Shown here in pieces: positions 16,822 to 25,422 of a stretch of 38,779 nt of DNA. The notes beneath the pieces are model-generated. The model saw only the letters and a list, made by a program, of their open reading frames with translations. It did not search any database and had not been told where the DNA came from. The first letter of the stretch is position 1, and the number at the start of each line of letters is the position of its first letter. The position numbers were made by a program, and so were the translations under genes. The stretch covers positions 1 to 38,779 of the forward strand of contig CABUIO010000022.1 of the NCBI GenBank assembly GCA_902491625.1. Reading direction: 5' to 3'. Origin of the DNA: an uncultured Porphyromonadaceae bacterium (GTDB lineage Bacteria; Bacteroidota; Bacteroidia; Bacteroidales; Muribaculaceae).

Positions 16822-16850
16822 GTATAGACGCGCCAAGACGCGTCCTATAC
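16822..16850 (+). promoter_or_regulatory. Stem-loop in the panC 5' leader
   Basis: GTATAG-ACGCG (16822-16832) pairs with CGCGT-C-CTATAC (16839-16850), forming an 11-bp stem with one bulged C and a 6-base loop CCAAGA. It occupies nearly the whole leader between the predicted transcription start and the ATG at 16861. It could block or protect the start region, or be a protein operator. It matches no riboswitch class I know. Confidence 0.5.
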
Positions 16851-16860
16851 CTCTATTAAA

Positions 16861-17727
16861 ATGAAAATGGAAATACTGCGCACTGTAAGTCAACTGAAAG
16901 CCTTCTCCGCGAAAGCTCACGGCGAGGGCAAGAGTGTGGGGCTTGTCCCCACCATGGGCGCCCTGCACCGAGGACACCTGTCGCTTATGCACAAGGCTGT
17001 GGCCGACAATGATGTGGTCGTGGCAAGTGTCTTTGTCAATCCCACACAGTTCAACAACAAGACCGATCTGGCCACCTATCCCCACACCGAGGATGCAGAC
17101 TGCCGTCTGCTCGAAGATGCGGGGGTCGACGCGGTCTTCATGCCATCGGTCGACGAGGTATATCCTCCGGAGCAAAACGACGTTCCCGAGAAGGTCTATG
17201 ACCTCGGGGAAGTGGCCGAGGTGATGGAGGGAAGCCACCGTCCGGGACATTTCCAGGGCGTGGCAGCCATCGTCAGCCGCCTGATGCGCTGGAGCGACGC
17301 CGACAAGGCATACTTCGGAGAGAAGGATTTCCAGCAGATCGCCGTGGTGCGCCGCATGGCCGCGACAGAGGGCATCGACATAGAGATCGTGGCGTGTCCC
17401 ATCGTGCGCGAGGCCGACGGTCTGGCTCTCTCAAGCCGCAACGTGCGCCTCACTCCCGAGCAGCGTGCCGTCGCTCCGGGCATCTTCAAGGCTCTCGACG
17501 AGAGCCGCGCATTCTCGCTCGACCACACTCCTCAGCAGACCATCGGTTTCGTCACCGAGAAGATCAACTCCCTGCCGCAGTGTGAGGTGGAATACTTCTC
17601 CATCGTCAATGCCGACACGATGCAGCCGGTGAAGGCGTGGAACGACGCCAAGGACGCGGGCGTGCAGGGATGCATCACGGTCTATTGCGGCGATGTCCGA
17701 CTCATTGACAACATACGCTACAGGTAA
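16861..17727 (+). CDS. panC: Pantothenate synthetase
   Basis: The enzyme condenses pantoate with beta-alanine using ATP, the last step of pantothenate (coenzyme A precursor) synthesis. The 288-residue product has the HIGH-like nucleotide-binding motif MGALHRGH (32-39) and the family segments VFVNPTQFN and YFGEKDFQQ. It forms an operon with panD, 9 bases downstream, which makes its beta-alanine. An alternative start two codons in (MEILRT) is possible. Confidence 0.96.
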   Translation: MKMEILRTVSQLKAFSAKAHGEGKSVGLVPTMGALHRGHLSLMHKAVADNDVVVASVFVNPTQFNNKTDLATYPHTEDADCRLLEDAGVDAVFMPSVDEVYPPEQNDVPEKVYDLGEVAEVMEGSHRPGHFQGVAAIVSRLMRWSDADKAYFGEKDFQQIAVVRRMAATEGIDIEIVACPIVREADGLALSSRNVRLTPEQRAVAPGIFKALDESRAFSLDHTPQQTIGFVTEKINSLPQCEVEYFSIVNADTMQPVKAWNDAKDAGVQGCITVYCGDVRLIDNIRYR

Positions 17728-17736
17728 AGAGAAGCC

Positions 17737-18084
17737 ATGTTCATACAACTGATGAAATCGAAGATTCACCGTGTGACAGTCACCGGCGCGAATCTCAACT
17801 ATATAGGAAGCATAACGCTCGACCGCAAGCTGATGGAAGAGGCGGGCATCGTGGAGGGGGAGCGCGTCTTCATTGTCGACAACAACAACGGAGAACGCCT
17901 CGACACCTACGTCATCGCCGGAGAATACGGTTCCGGCACGGTGTGCCTCAACGGAGCCGCCGCCCGCAAGGTGCAGCCGGGTGATATAGTAATCATCATA
18001 GCCTACGCCATGATGACTCCGGAGGAAGCCAGGGATTTCAAGCCCAAGGTCATCTTCCCGGACACAGCAACCAACACATTGTAA
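17737..18084 (+). CDS. panD: Aspartate 1-decarboxylase proenzyme
   Basis: It converts aspartate to beta-alanine using a pyruvoyl group made by self-cleavage. The cleavage site is YIGSIT, with G24-S25 at the position usual for the family, and the KSKIHRVTVTGANLNY block before it is typical. At 115 residues it is full length. It lies between panC and ffh, so the two pantothenate genes are coupled. Confidence 0.96.
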   Translation: MFIQLMKSKIHRVTVTGANLNYIGSITLDRKLMEEAGIVEGERVFIVDNNNGERLDTYVIAGEYGSGTVCLNGAAARKVQPGDIVIIIAYAMMTPEEARDFKPKVIFPDTATNTL

Positions 18085-18113
18085 CAAAAACCTCTCTCAT
18101 TTAAGCTCATAGT

Positions 18114-19460
18114 ATGTTTGAAAACCTCTCGGAGCGGCTTGAGCGCTCCTTTAAGATCCTGAAAGGCCAGGGCAGAATCACAGAGATAAATGTGGCCGAG
18201 ACCATGAAGGACGTGCGCCGCGCCCTACTGGACGCCGACGTCAACTTCAAGGTGGCCAAGCAGTTCACCGACACGGTAAAGAAGAAGGCGATCGGCCAGA
18301 ATGTCATCAATGCCCTCAAGCCGAAGGAGCTGATGGTGAAGATCGTCCACGACGAACTCGCCGAGATGATGGGTGGCACGACGGTGCCCATCAAGGTGGA
18401 AGGCAATCCCTCCATTATTCTCATGTCGGGTCTGCAGGGTTCCGGTAAGACCACATTCTCCGGCAAGCTGGCCAAGAAGCTTCGCAGCTCCAAGGGGCGC
18501 AATCCGCTGCTTGTAGCCGCCGACGTTTACCGTCCCGCCGCCATCCAGCAGCTTAAAGTGCTCGGAGAGAGCATCAATGTGCCGGTATACAGCGAGGAGG
18601 GCAACACCAATCCGGTTGAGATTGCCGTCAACGCCATCCGCCACGCCAAGGCAAACCACTACGACCTCGTGATCGTCGATACCGCCGGCCGCCTGGCCGT
18701 CGACGAACAGATGATGCAGGAGATCGCCGCCATCAAGGACGCCATCAAACCTCAGGAGACCCTCTTCGTGGTCGACTCCATGACCGGTCAGGATGCCGTC
18801 AACACCGCCAAGGAATTCAACGACCGCCTCGACTTCGACGGCGTTGTGCTCACGAAGCTCGACGGCGACACACGCGGCGGTGCCGCGCTCTCGATCCGCG
18901 CCGTGGTCGACAAGCCGATCAAATTCATCGGTTCGGGCGAGAAGCTCGATGATATTCAGGAGTTCAATCCCGAAGGTATGGCCGGACGTATCCTCGGCAT
19001 GGGCGACATCGTGGAGATCGCGCGCCGCGCCCAGGAGATCTACGACGAGAAGGAGGCCAAGAAACTTGAGGAGAAGATCCGCCGCAACAAGTTCGATTTC
19101 GAGGACTTCTACAAGCAGATCCAGCAGATCAAGAAGATGGGTAACCTCAAGGATCTCGCCTCCATGATTCCCGGTGTGGGCAAGCATATCAAGGATCTCG
19201 ACATCGACGACAACGCCTTCAAGGGTATCGAGGCAATCATCAACAGTATGACACCCTTCGAACGCCAGAACCCCGACAAAATCACCGGAAGCCGCCGCCA
19301 GCGCATCGCCAAAGGCTCCGGAACATCGCTTGTGGAGGTCAACCGTCTGCTCAAGCAGTTCGGAGAGACCCGCAAGATGATGCAGATGGCCACCAACAAG
19401 AATTCGGCCATGAAGATGATGAAACAGATGCGCCAGCAACAGAAAAATTTCAGACGATAA
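18114..19460 (+). CDS. ffh: Signal recognition particle protein Ffh
   Basis: This GTPase binds signal sequences together with 4.5S RNA and targets ribosomes to the membrane receptor FtsY. The 448 residues show an N helical bundle (MFENLSERLERSFKILKGQG), the GTPase P-loop GLQGSGKTT (106-114), DTAGR, TKLDGD, and a Met-rich M domain at the end (MMKQMRQQQ). It starts 29 bases after panD and ends 9 bases before folD. No 4.5S RNA gene was recognised nearby. Confidence 0.97.
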   Translation: MFENLSERLERSFKILKGQGRITEINVAETMKDVRRALLDADVNFKVAKQFTDTVKKKAIGQNVINALKPKELMVKIVHDELAEMMGGTTVPIKVEGNPSIILMSGLQGSGKTTFSGKLAKKLRSSKGRNPLLVAADVYRPAAIQQLKVLGESINVPVYSEEGNTNPVEIAVNAIRHAKANHYDLVIVDTAGRLAVDEQMMQEIAAIKDAIKPQETLFVVDSMTGQDAVNTAKEFNDRLDFDGVVLTKLDGDTRGGAALSIRAVVDKPIKFIGSGEKLDDIQEFNPEGMAGRILGMGDIVEIARRAQEIYDEKEAKKLEEKIRRNKFDFEDFYKQIQQIKKMGNLKDLASMIPGVGKHIKDLDIDDNAFKGIEAIINSMTPFERQNPDKITGSRRQRIAKGSGTSLVEVNRLLKQFGETRKMMQMATNKNSAMKMMKQMRQQQKNFRR

Positions 19461-19469
19461 GATAACCCC

Positions 19470-20351
19470 ATGACCCTTATTGACGGAAAGGCCACGGCGG
19501 CCGCGATAAAAGCCGAAATTGCAGAGGAAGTGAAGCGTATGGTGGCAGCCGGAGAGCGTGCGCCCCATCTTGCCGCTATCCTCGTGGGCCACGACGGTGG
19601 CAGTGAGACCTACGTGGCCAACAAGGTGAAGGCCTGCGAAGTGTGCGGTTTCAAAAGCACACTTATCCGCTTTGAGGACGATGTCACCGAAGAGCGCCTG
19701 ATGCAGGAGATCGCCCGCCTCAATGCCGATCCCGAAGTCGACGGATTCATCGTGCAGCTCCCGCTGCCGCGCCACATCGATGAGCAGAAGGTCACCGAAG
19801 CCATCGATCCGCGCAAGGATGTCGACGGTTTCCACCCCGTCAATGTCGGACGCATGAGCATCGGCCTCCCCTGCTTCAAGTCCGCCACTCCCTCGGGCAT
19901 CATCGACCTGCTCGACCGTTACGGCATCGAGACACGCGGCAAACACGCCGTAGTGCTCGGACGCAGCAACATCGTGGGCAAGCCGGTGGCTACCCTTCTG
20001 ATGCAGAAGGCACAGCCCGGCGACTGTACCGTGACCGTGTGCCATTCGCGCACTCCGAACATCAAGGAGATCTGCCGTCAGGCCGACATCATCGTGGCGG
20101 CTCTCGGACGTCCCGGATTCGTCACTGAGGACATGGTTAAGGATGGCGCCGTGATCATCGACGTCGGAACCACACGAGTGCCTGACGAAACCCGCAAGAG
20201 CGGTTTCCGTCTCAGCGGCGATGTCGATTTTTCCAATGTGGCCGAGAAATGCTCATACATCACTCCCGTGCCAGGCGGCGTAGGTCCCATGACCATCTGC
20301 TCGCTGATGAAGAACACTCTTCTGGCTCGCGAAGGGAAAATCTACAGTTGA
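19470..20351 (+). CDS. folD: Methylenetetrahydrofolate dehydrogenase/cyclohydrolase
   Basis: The bifunctional enzyme interconverts 5,10-methylene-, methenyl- and 10-formyl-tetrahydrofolate, using NADP in the dehydrogenase step. The 293 residues include catalytic Y48 and K52 in ETYVANKVK, the DGFIVQLPLP block, the dinucleotide-binding GRSNIVGKPVA and the terminal PVPGGVGPMT. It sits between ffh and the CapA-like gene with gaps of 9 and 5 bases. Confidence 0.96.
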   Translation: MTLIDGKATAAAIKAEIAEEVKRMVAAGERAPHLAAILVGHDGGSETYVANKVKACEVCGFKSTLIRFEDDVTEERLMQEIARLNADPEVDGFIVQLPLPRHIDEQKVTEAIDPRKDVDGFHPVNVGRMSIGLPCFKSATPSGIIDLLDRYGIETRGKHAVVLGRSNIVGKPVATLLMQKAQPGDCTVTVCHSRTPNIKEICRQADIIVAALGRPGFVTEDMVKDGAVIIDVGTTRVPDETRKSGFRLSGDVDFSNVAEKCSYITPVPGGVGPMTICSLMKNTLLAREGKIYS

Positions 20352-20356
20352 CAATT

Positions 20357-21547
20357 ATGAACACTTTACGTATCGCGGTGGCCGGGACATTAACGGCCAC
20401 CGCTTTGCTTTTATCTGTTGCATGTACTGATTCTTCGCACAGCAACAGTGATTCCAACTCCTCGCAGTCACAGCAGCCCGCAGAAAACGAACGGAAACCT
20501 CAGCCGACCTCGGCCACTATCCTCTTCGCAGGAGACGCCATGACTCATCAGGCTCAGCTCGATCAGGCACGCAAGCTCGCCGGTGGCAACGGCTACGATT
20601 TCTCCGACTGCTTCACCCTCATCGCACCTGATGTCAGGAACGCTGACTATGCCGTTGTCAATCTTGAGACGCCGCTCGGCGGAGGTCGCGGAGGCTACAC
20701 CGGATTCCCATGCTTCTCCGCGCCGGACAGCTATGCCGTAGCACTGCGTGACGCCGGATTTGACCTCTTCCTCACCGCCAACAACCACACTCTCGACCGA
20801 AGCGACGCCGGACTCCGGCGCACCATCCAAGCCCTCGACTCCCTCGGAATTCCCCACACAGGCACCTTCAAGGATGCGCAGACACGCTCGAAGCTCGTCC
20901 CCTTTATCGCCGACATCAACGGCATCAAGGTGGCCTTTCTCAACTACACCTACGGCACCAACGGCATCACTGCCAAGGATGGCGCGGAGGTCAGCCTGAT
21001 CGACCGCGATGCCATCAGACGCGAGATCGAAGCCTCACGCAAGGCAGGAGCTGAATTAGTGTGCGTCTGCGTCCACTGGGGCGTGGAATATCAGCTCCAC
21101 GAACACGCCACGCAGCGCAGCCTCACCGACTACCTCCTCGCGCAAGAGGTAGACATGATCATCGGCGGCCATCCGCACGTCGTTCAGCCGATGCAGATGA
21201 AGCAGACGCCCTCCGGCAAGCGCGTTCCGGTGGTCTATTCGCTCGGCAACTTCATCAGCAACATGAAGACCGACGACACGCGCGGAGGTGCCCTCTCGCT
21301 CGTTTACATAAGCCGTGACGGCTCCGGTAAGGTTTCGGTGGACTCGATGGCCTACGACACATTCTACGCCGCCAAACCGGATCCTGCGGCGCGTCCCGGC
21401 AGCGCACTGCGCAACTTTACCGTCATACCCTCGCGGATGGCCGACAGCATCCCTGCGGCGCAGCGCGGCTGGTGGAACACCTTCAACACCCGCGCCACAC
21501 GCCTCTTCGACACCGAAAACACCGGCGTCTCCAGACGCAAATATTAG
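20357..21547 (+). CDS. CapA-family lipoprotein
   Basis: The product is a 396-residue lipoprotein of the CapA/PgsA family, a metallophosphatase-like fold linked in some bacteria to poly-gamma-glutamate capsule. I start it at the ATG at 20357, because the reading frame upstream overlaps folD and only this start gives a signal peptide with a lipobox (LSVAC, C23). Family motifs are clear: ILFAGDAMTH, VNLETPLGG, ANNHTLDRSD and GGHPHVVQPM. There are no other capB/capC-like genes here, so a role in polyglutamate synthesis is not supported; an envelope hydrolase is as likely. It is the last gene of the panC operon, 5 bases after folD. Confidence 0.9.
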   Translation: MNTLRIAVAGTLTATALLLSVACTDSSHSNSDSNSSQSQQPAENERKPQPTSATILFAGDAMTHQAQLDQARKLAGGNGYDFSDCFTLIAPDVRNADYAVVNLETPLGGGRGGYTGFPCFSAPDSYAVALRDAGFDLFLTANNHTLDRSDAGLRRTIQALDSLGIPHTGTFKDAQTRSKLVPFIADINGIKVAFLNYTYGTNGITAKDGAEVSLIDRDAIRREIEASRKAGAELVCVCVHWGVEYQLHEHATQRSLTDYLLAQEVDMIIGGHPHVVQPMQMKQTPSGKRVPVVYSLGNFISNMKTDDTRGGALSLVYISRDGSGKVSVDSMAYDTFYAAKPDPAARPGSALRNFTVIPSRMADSIPAAQRGWWNTFNTRATRLFDTENTGVSRRKY

Positions 21548-21585
21548 TCCAACATATATATCAGGCTTATTAGTCAAATTGGCTG

Positions 21586-21627
21586 AAAAAATTCGGTGGG
21601 CGGCACACTCAGATGCCGTCCACCGAA
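21586..21627 (-). terminator. Terminator of the thrS-infC-rpmI-rplT operon
   Basis: A 14-bp stem (21592-21605 with 21614-21627, one G-U pair) closes an 8-base loop. On the minus strand a run of T follows directly (21586-21591), 30 bases past the rplT stop. The same hairpin lies between two convergent genes and may also stop transcription from the CapA side, although the plus-strand T tract is poor. Confidence 0.75.
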
Positions 21628-21656
21628 CAAGTGTTATGACGAAAAATTAAAAAAAG

Positions 21657-22007
21657 TCAGGCGTTCTTCACCTTGTCAACGATGGCCTTGAAAGCCTCGG
21701 GATTGTTGACGGCGAGGTCAGCGAGCACCTTGCGGTTGATCTCGATGCCGGCCTTGTGGATGAGACCCATGAGTTTGCTATATGAAAGATCCTCAAGACG
21801 GGCGGCGGCGTTGATGCGCTGGATCCAGAGAGCGCGGAAGTTGCGCTTCTTGTCCTTGCGGTCGCGGTAAGCATAGGTCAGACCCTTCTCCCATGTGTTC
21901 TTGGCAACGGTCCAGACATTGCGGCGGCTGCCGTAGTATCCGCGGGTGAGTTTAAGGATTTTCTTTCTTTTTGCCCTTGAGGCTACATGATTTACTGATC
22001 TTGGCAT
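21657..22007 (-). CDS. rplT: Ribosomal protein bL20
   Basis: This 116-residue, strongly basic protein of the large subunit is needed early in 50S assembly. The start MPRSVNHVASRAKRKK, the middle YYGSRRNVWTVAKN and RNFRALWIQRINAA are diagnostic. It is the last gene of the cluster. In some bacteria L20 represses its own operon through the leader; the 105-base gap before it shows only short possible stems and no clear match to a known L20 leader. Confidence 0.97.
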   Translation of the reverse strand: MPRSVNHVASRAKRKKILKLTRGYYGSRRNVWTVAKNTWEKGLTYAYRDRKDKKRNFRALWIQRINAAARLEDLSYSKLMGLIHKAGIEINRKVLADLAVNNPEAFKAIVDKVKNA

Positions 22008-22112
22008 TTCTTTGTCATTTTTTGAATGTGAGCGGCAGTGTGGTGATTGCTCTTTGCGGAGCTCAGCATTCGGTTAATAAAAAAGTGTTGTGATAAAAGG
22101 GAACTACCGGTC

Positions 22113-22310
22113 TCACTTCATCGCGAGGAGCTCGCGAACCTGATTGAGGTTGGTTGAATCCACAAGTCCGGTCTTGTCAAGAAGTTTTTTGCGCTTCTTG
22201 CTCTTCTTGGTCAGAATGTGGCTGTGATAGGCATGTTTCCTTTTGATTTTACCTGTTCCGGTAAGAGCGAATCTTTTTTTGGAACCGGAATTAGTCTTAA
22301 CCTTTGGCAT
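22113..22310 (-). CDS. rpmI: Ribosomal protein bL35
   Basis: A 65-residue basic large-subunit protein. MPKVKTNSGSKKRF, HAYHSHILTKKSKKRK and RELLAMK are characteristic. It lies between infC and rplT in the usual order. Confidence 0.96.
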   Translation of the reverse strand: MPKVKTNSGSKKRFALTGTGKIKRKHAYHSHILTKKSKKRKKLLDKTGLVDSTNLNQVRELLAMK

Positions 22311-22374
22311 TGTAGTTAATTATTGTTTGGTTGTTGTTATTCACCTCGGCACGTGGTGCCTACGGTCTCAATTA

Positions 22375-23088
22375 TCAATTCTCTGTGTTGTCGGCGGCAT
22401 CGGTCTTATCCTCGGCTGCGGCCTCGGGCGCCTTGGGCTGCTCGGCTGATGCGGGAGCCTCCTTCTTGGGAGCCTTGGGCTTGGCGCCGCTCTTCAGGGG
22501 GGAGATCATGATGGTCATGCGCTTGCCTTCAAGCACCGGCATCATCTCCACCTTGCCAAATTCCTCAAGGTCGTTGGCGAAGCGGAGAAGAAGCACTTCT
22601 CCCTGCTCCTTGAAGAGAATCGAACGTCCGCGGAAGAAAACGTAAGCTTTCACCTTCGAACCCTCCTTGAGGAATCCCTGGGCATGGCGGAGCTTGAAGT
22701 TGTAGTCGTGGTCGTCGGTCTGAGGTCCGAAACGGATCTCCTTGACCACAACCTTGGTAGCCTTCGCTTTCTGCTCTTTCAGGCGCTTCTTCTGCTGATA
22801 GAGAAACTTCTGATAGTCGATGACGCGACACACGGGAGGCTGCGCTGTGGGAGAAATCTCGACGAGATCGAGTTCCTGGTCGTTGGCAATGCGCATGGCC
22901 TTGCCGATGGGATAGATGCCCGGCTCCACATTGTCGCCTACAAGGCGCACTTCACGCGCGCGGATCGCATCGTTGATTGCATACTGGCCTTTTTCATTGC
23001 GACCGCCACGCTGGCGCTTGTCGTCCGGGCGCTTGCGAGGACCTGTCGCAGGTCGCTTAGGGCCGGTAAAGATCGGTTTTTTCTCCAT
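22375..23088 (-). CDS. infC: Translation initiation factor IF-3
   Basis: IF-3 binds the 30S subunit, prevents premature 50S joining and checks the initiator codon. The core (INDAIRAREVRLVG...RMTIMISPLK) is complete. It is 237 residues against about 180 for E. coli. The extra length is a basic N-terminal extension (MEKKPIFTGPKR...) and a low-complexity Ala/Lys/Glu tail (KAPKKEAPASAEQ...), as is common in Bacteroidetes. It starts at ATG, so the rare-codon autoregulation known from E. coli infC does not apply here. Confidence 0.96.
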   Translation of the reverse strand: MEKKPIFTGPKRPATGPRKRPDDKRQRGGRNEKGQYAINDAIRAREVRLVGDNVEPGIYPIGKAMRIANDQELDLVEISPTAQPPVCRVIDYQKFLYQQKKRLKEQKAKATKVVVKEIRFGPQTDDHDYNFKLRHAQGFLKEGSKVKAYVFFRGRSILFKEQGEVLLLRFANDLEEFGKVEMMPVLEGKRMTIMISPLKSGAKPKAPKKEAPASAEQPKAPEAAAEDKTDAADNTEN

Positions 23089-23186
23089 TCAGAGGTGCTG
23101 GTGGGTGTTTGTTGCTTTGTTTTCTTTGTCTCTGTTAAAAATATAAACTTCGGAAATAACATCACAACAGACTGACAATCAAAAGA

Positions 23187-25121
23187 TTAGTCAATCATCG
23201 AGGCTATTTCGTCCTTTATTTGCGCCACAAAGTTAGCAATTTTCATCGTATTTGTGGCATTTTCTCCATATTTTCTTACGCTGACCTCGCCGTTTTCGGC
23301 CTCTTTCTCTCCGACGATGAGGAGATAAGGGGTCTTTTTCATGACATTGTCACGGATTTTCTTACCGATCTTCTCGTTGCGGGAGTCGATGGTGGCGCGG
23401 ATGTCCTGCTCGTCGAGCTGACGTGCCACTTCGGCAGCGTAGTCGTTGAATTTCTCGGAGATGGGAAGGATGGCTACCTGATCGGGCACGAGCCAAAGCG
23501 GCAGATTGCCGGCGGTGTGCTCAAGAAGCACGGCCACGAAACGCTCCATAGAGCCGAATGGCGCACGGTGGATCATCACGGGACGATGTTTCTGGTTGTC
23601 GGCGCCGGTGTATTCGAGTCCGAAACGCTCGGGGAGGTTGTAGTCGACCTGAATGGTGCCGAGCTGCCAGCGGCGTCCGATGGCGTCTTTCACCATGAAG
23701 TCGAGCTTGGGACCGTAGAACGCGGCCTCGCCGGTCTCCTGACGCGCCTTGAGGCCTTTCTCCTCGCAAGCCTCGATGATTGCCTGCTCGGCGAGATGCC
23801 AGTTCTCGTCGGATCCGATATATTTCTGCTTGTTGTCGGGGTCGCGGAGCGATATCTGAGCCTCGAAGTTCTCGAATTTCAGAGCCTTGAAGATATAGAA
23901 GATGATGTCCATCACCTTAAGGAACTCACCCTTGATCTGTTCGGGAGCGCAGAAGATGTGGGCGTCGTCCTGCGTAAAGCCGCGCACACGTGTCAGACCA
24001 TGAAGCTCACCGCTCTGCTCATAGCGGTAGACAGTACCGAACTCGGCAAGACGCAGCGGCAGATCGCGGTATGAACGCGGAGCCGCCTTGTAGATCTCGC
24101 AGTGGTGGGGACAGTTCATCGGTTTGAGCATATATTCCTCGCCCTCCTCGGGTGTGTGGATGGGCTGGAAGGAATCCTTGCCGTACTTGGCCCAGTGGCC
24201 GGAAGTTACGTAGAGCTGCTTGTTGCCGATATGCGGTGTGATCACCTGCAGATAGCCGTAGCGCTTCTGGATCTTGCGGAGGAACTGCTCCAGACGGTCG
24301 CGCAGAGCCGCGCCTTTGGGGAGCCAGAGAGGAAGACCCTGACCCACGGTCTGGGAGAAGGCGAAAAGCTCCATCTCCTTGCCGAGCTTGCGGTGGTCGC
24401 GTTTCTTGGCCTCTTCGAGAAGGGCGAGATATTCGTCGAGCATCTTCTTCTTGGGGAAGGTGATGCCGTAGACACGCACGAGCTGATTGCGCTTCTCGTC
24501 ACCGCGCCAGTAGGCACCGGCGAGGGATAATATCTTCACGGCCTTGATGGGCGCTGTGGAAGGAAGGTGCGGGCCGCGGCAGAGGTCGGTGAAGGCGCCC
24601 TGCGTGTAGGTGCTGATTGTGCCGTCCTCAAGCTCGTCGATAAGCTCGCACTTGTAGGTCTCGCCACGGTCGCCGAACATCCTGAGGGCGTCGGCCTTCG
24701 AGATGTCATTGCGCACAATGGCCTCCTTCTTCTGCACAAGCTCCTGCATCTTCTTCTCGATCTTGGGGAAGTCCTCGGCTGTGATCTTGTGTTCGCCGGG
24801 ATCGATGTCGTAGTAGAAACCGTTCTCGATGGCGGGACCGATGCCGAACTTCACTCCGGGATAAAGCTCCTGAAGAGCCTCGGCGAGAAGATGGGCGGAA
24901 GAATGCCAGAAGGCATGTTTGCCTTCGGGATCTTCCCATTTAAAGAACTCCACGGTCGCGTCGCCGTCGACCGGACGGCTGAGATCCCAGTCCTGTCCGT
25001 TGACTTTGGCGGCAAGGACATCGGCGGCAAAACGCTCGCTGATTCCCTTGGCGACATCCAGCGGAGTCACTCCGTTTTCAAACTCCCGAACGCTTCCGTC
25101 GGGAAATGTGATCTTTATCAT
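23187..25121 (-). CDS. thrS: Threonyl-tRNA synthetase
   Basis: It charges tRNA-Thr. The 644-residue chain shows, in order: an N-terminal TGS domain (MIKITFPDGSVREF); the editing domain with HSSAHLLAEAL (zinc/editing His motif); the class II catalytic core with MLKPMNCPHHCEIYK and YRYEQSGELHGLTRVRGFTQ; and the anticodon-binding domain at the end. I place the start at the ATG at 25121, which matches the TGS domain; a farther upstream ATG adds 12 residues of leader-like sequence. It heads the thrS-infC-rpmI-rplT cluster, with a 98-base gap before infC. Confidence 0.97.
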   Translation of the reverse strand: MIKITFPDGSVREFENGVTPLDVAKGISERFAADVLAAKVNGQDWDLSRPVDGDATVEFFKWEDPEGKHAFWHSSAHLLAEALQELYPGVKFGIGPAIENGFYYDIDPGEHKITAEDFPKIEKKMQELVQKKEAIVRNDISKADALRMFGDRGETYKCELIDELEDGTISTYTQGAFTDLCRGPHLPSTAPIKAVKILSLAGAYWRGDEKRNQLVRVYGITFPKKKMLDEYLALLEEAKKRDHRKLGKEMELFAFSQTVGQGLPLWLPKGAALRDRLEQFLRKIQKRYGYLQVITPHIGNKQLYVTSGHWAKYGKDSFQPIHTPEEGEEYMLKPMNCPHHCEIYKAAPRSYRDLPLRLAEFGTVYRYEQSGELHGLTRVRGFTQDDAHIFCAPEQIKGEFLKVMDIIFYIFKALKFENFEAQISLRDPDNKQKYIGSDENWHLAEQAIIEACEEKGLKARQETGEAAFYGPKLDFMVKDAIGRRWQLGTIQVDYNLPERFGLEYTGADNQKHRPVMIHRAPFGSMERFVAVLLEHTAGNLPLWLVPDQVAILPISEKFNDYAAEVARQLDEQDIRATIDSRNEKIGKKIRDNVMKKTPYLLIVGEKEAENGEVSVRKYGENATNTMKIANFVAQIKDEIASMID

Positions 25122-25207
25122 TGTAATTGTCTGATTTATTGACTGATTTGGATACACCAGACATCCCTCGCGCAGATGCGTGCGACACGTCAGGCTATAT
25201 TTGCCGA

Positions 25208-25215
25208 CAAAGTTA
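25208..25215 (-). promoter_or_regulatory. Bacteroidetes -7 promoter box for thrS
   Basis: On the minus strand this reads TAACTTTG, about 87 bases before the thrS ATG. The leader of roughly 80 bases has only weak short stems (CGTG-TCG-CACG); I see no T-box. Confidence 0.6.
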
Positions 25216-25332
25216 CAAAAAAAGTTTCAGATACGAATAATTTTGGCAAACACGAGCGCCCGCCAAACTCTTAACTTTTATTAAAAACAGCACTAAACAG
25301 ACGGCATCAGCGGCTATTCAAAGATTTTTTTG

Positions 25333-25340
25333 TAATTTTG
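25333..25340 (+). promoter_or_regulatory. Bacteroidetes -7 promoter box for the GT5-like gene
   Basis: TAATTTTG, preceded by a T-rich stretch, with about 75 bases of leader before the ATG at 25423. The divergent gap to thrS (25122-25422) holds this box, the thrS box and no gene. Confidence 0.6.
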
Positions 25341-25422
25341 CAAATCAAAAGCGACCTAAAGTCAGCACAGCCTGATTCCGCTCTGCGGAACGCAAGGCCT
25401 GCCGGCACAACAGACTCTATCT

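Noticed and set aside
18225..20045. A 606-codon open frame on the minus strand across ffh and folD
   Set aside because: It lies exactly opposite two well-conserved genes, has a low-complexity His/Leu/Val-rich translation with no motif, and is explained by GC-rich codon use on the other strand.
22008..22112. A ribosomal-protein leader regulating rplT
   Set aside because: Only short stems such as GCTC/GAGC are visible; they are too weak to call.
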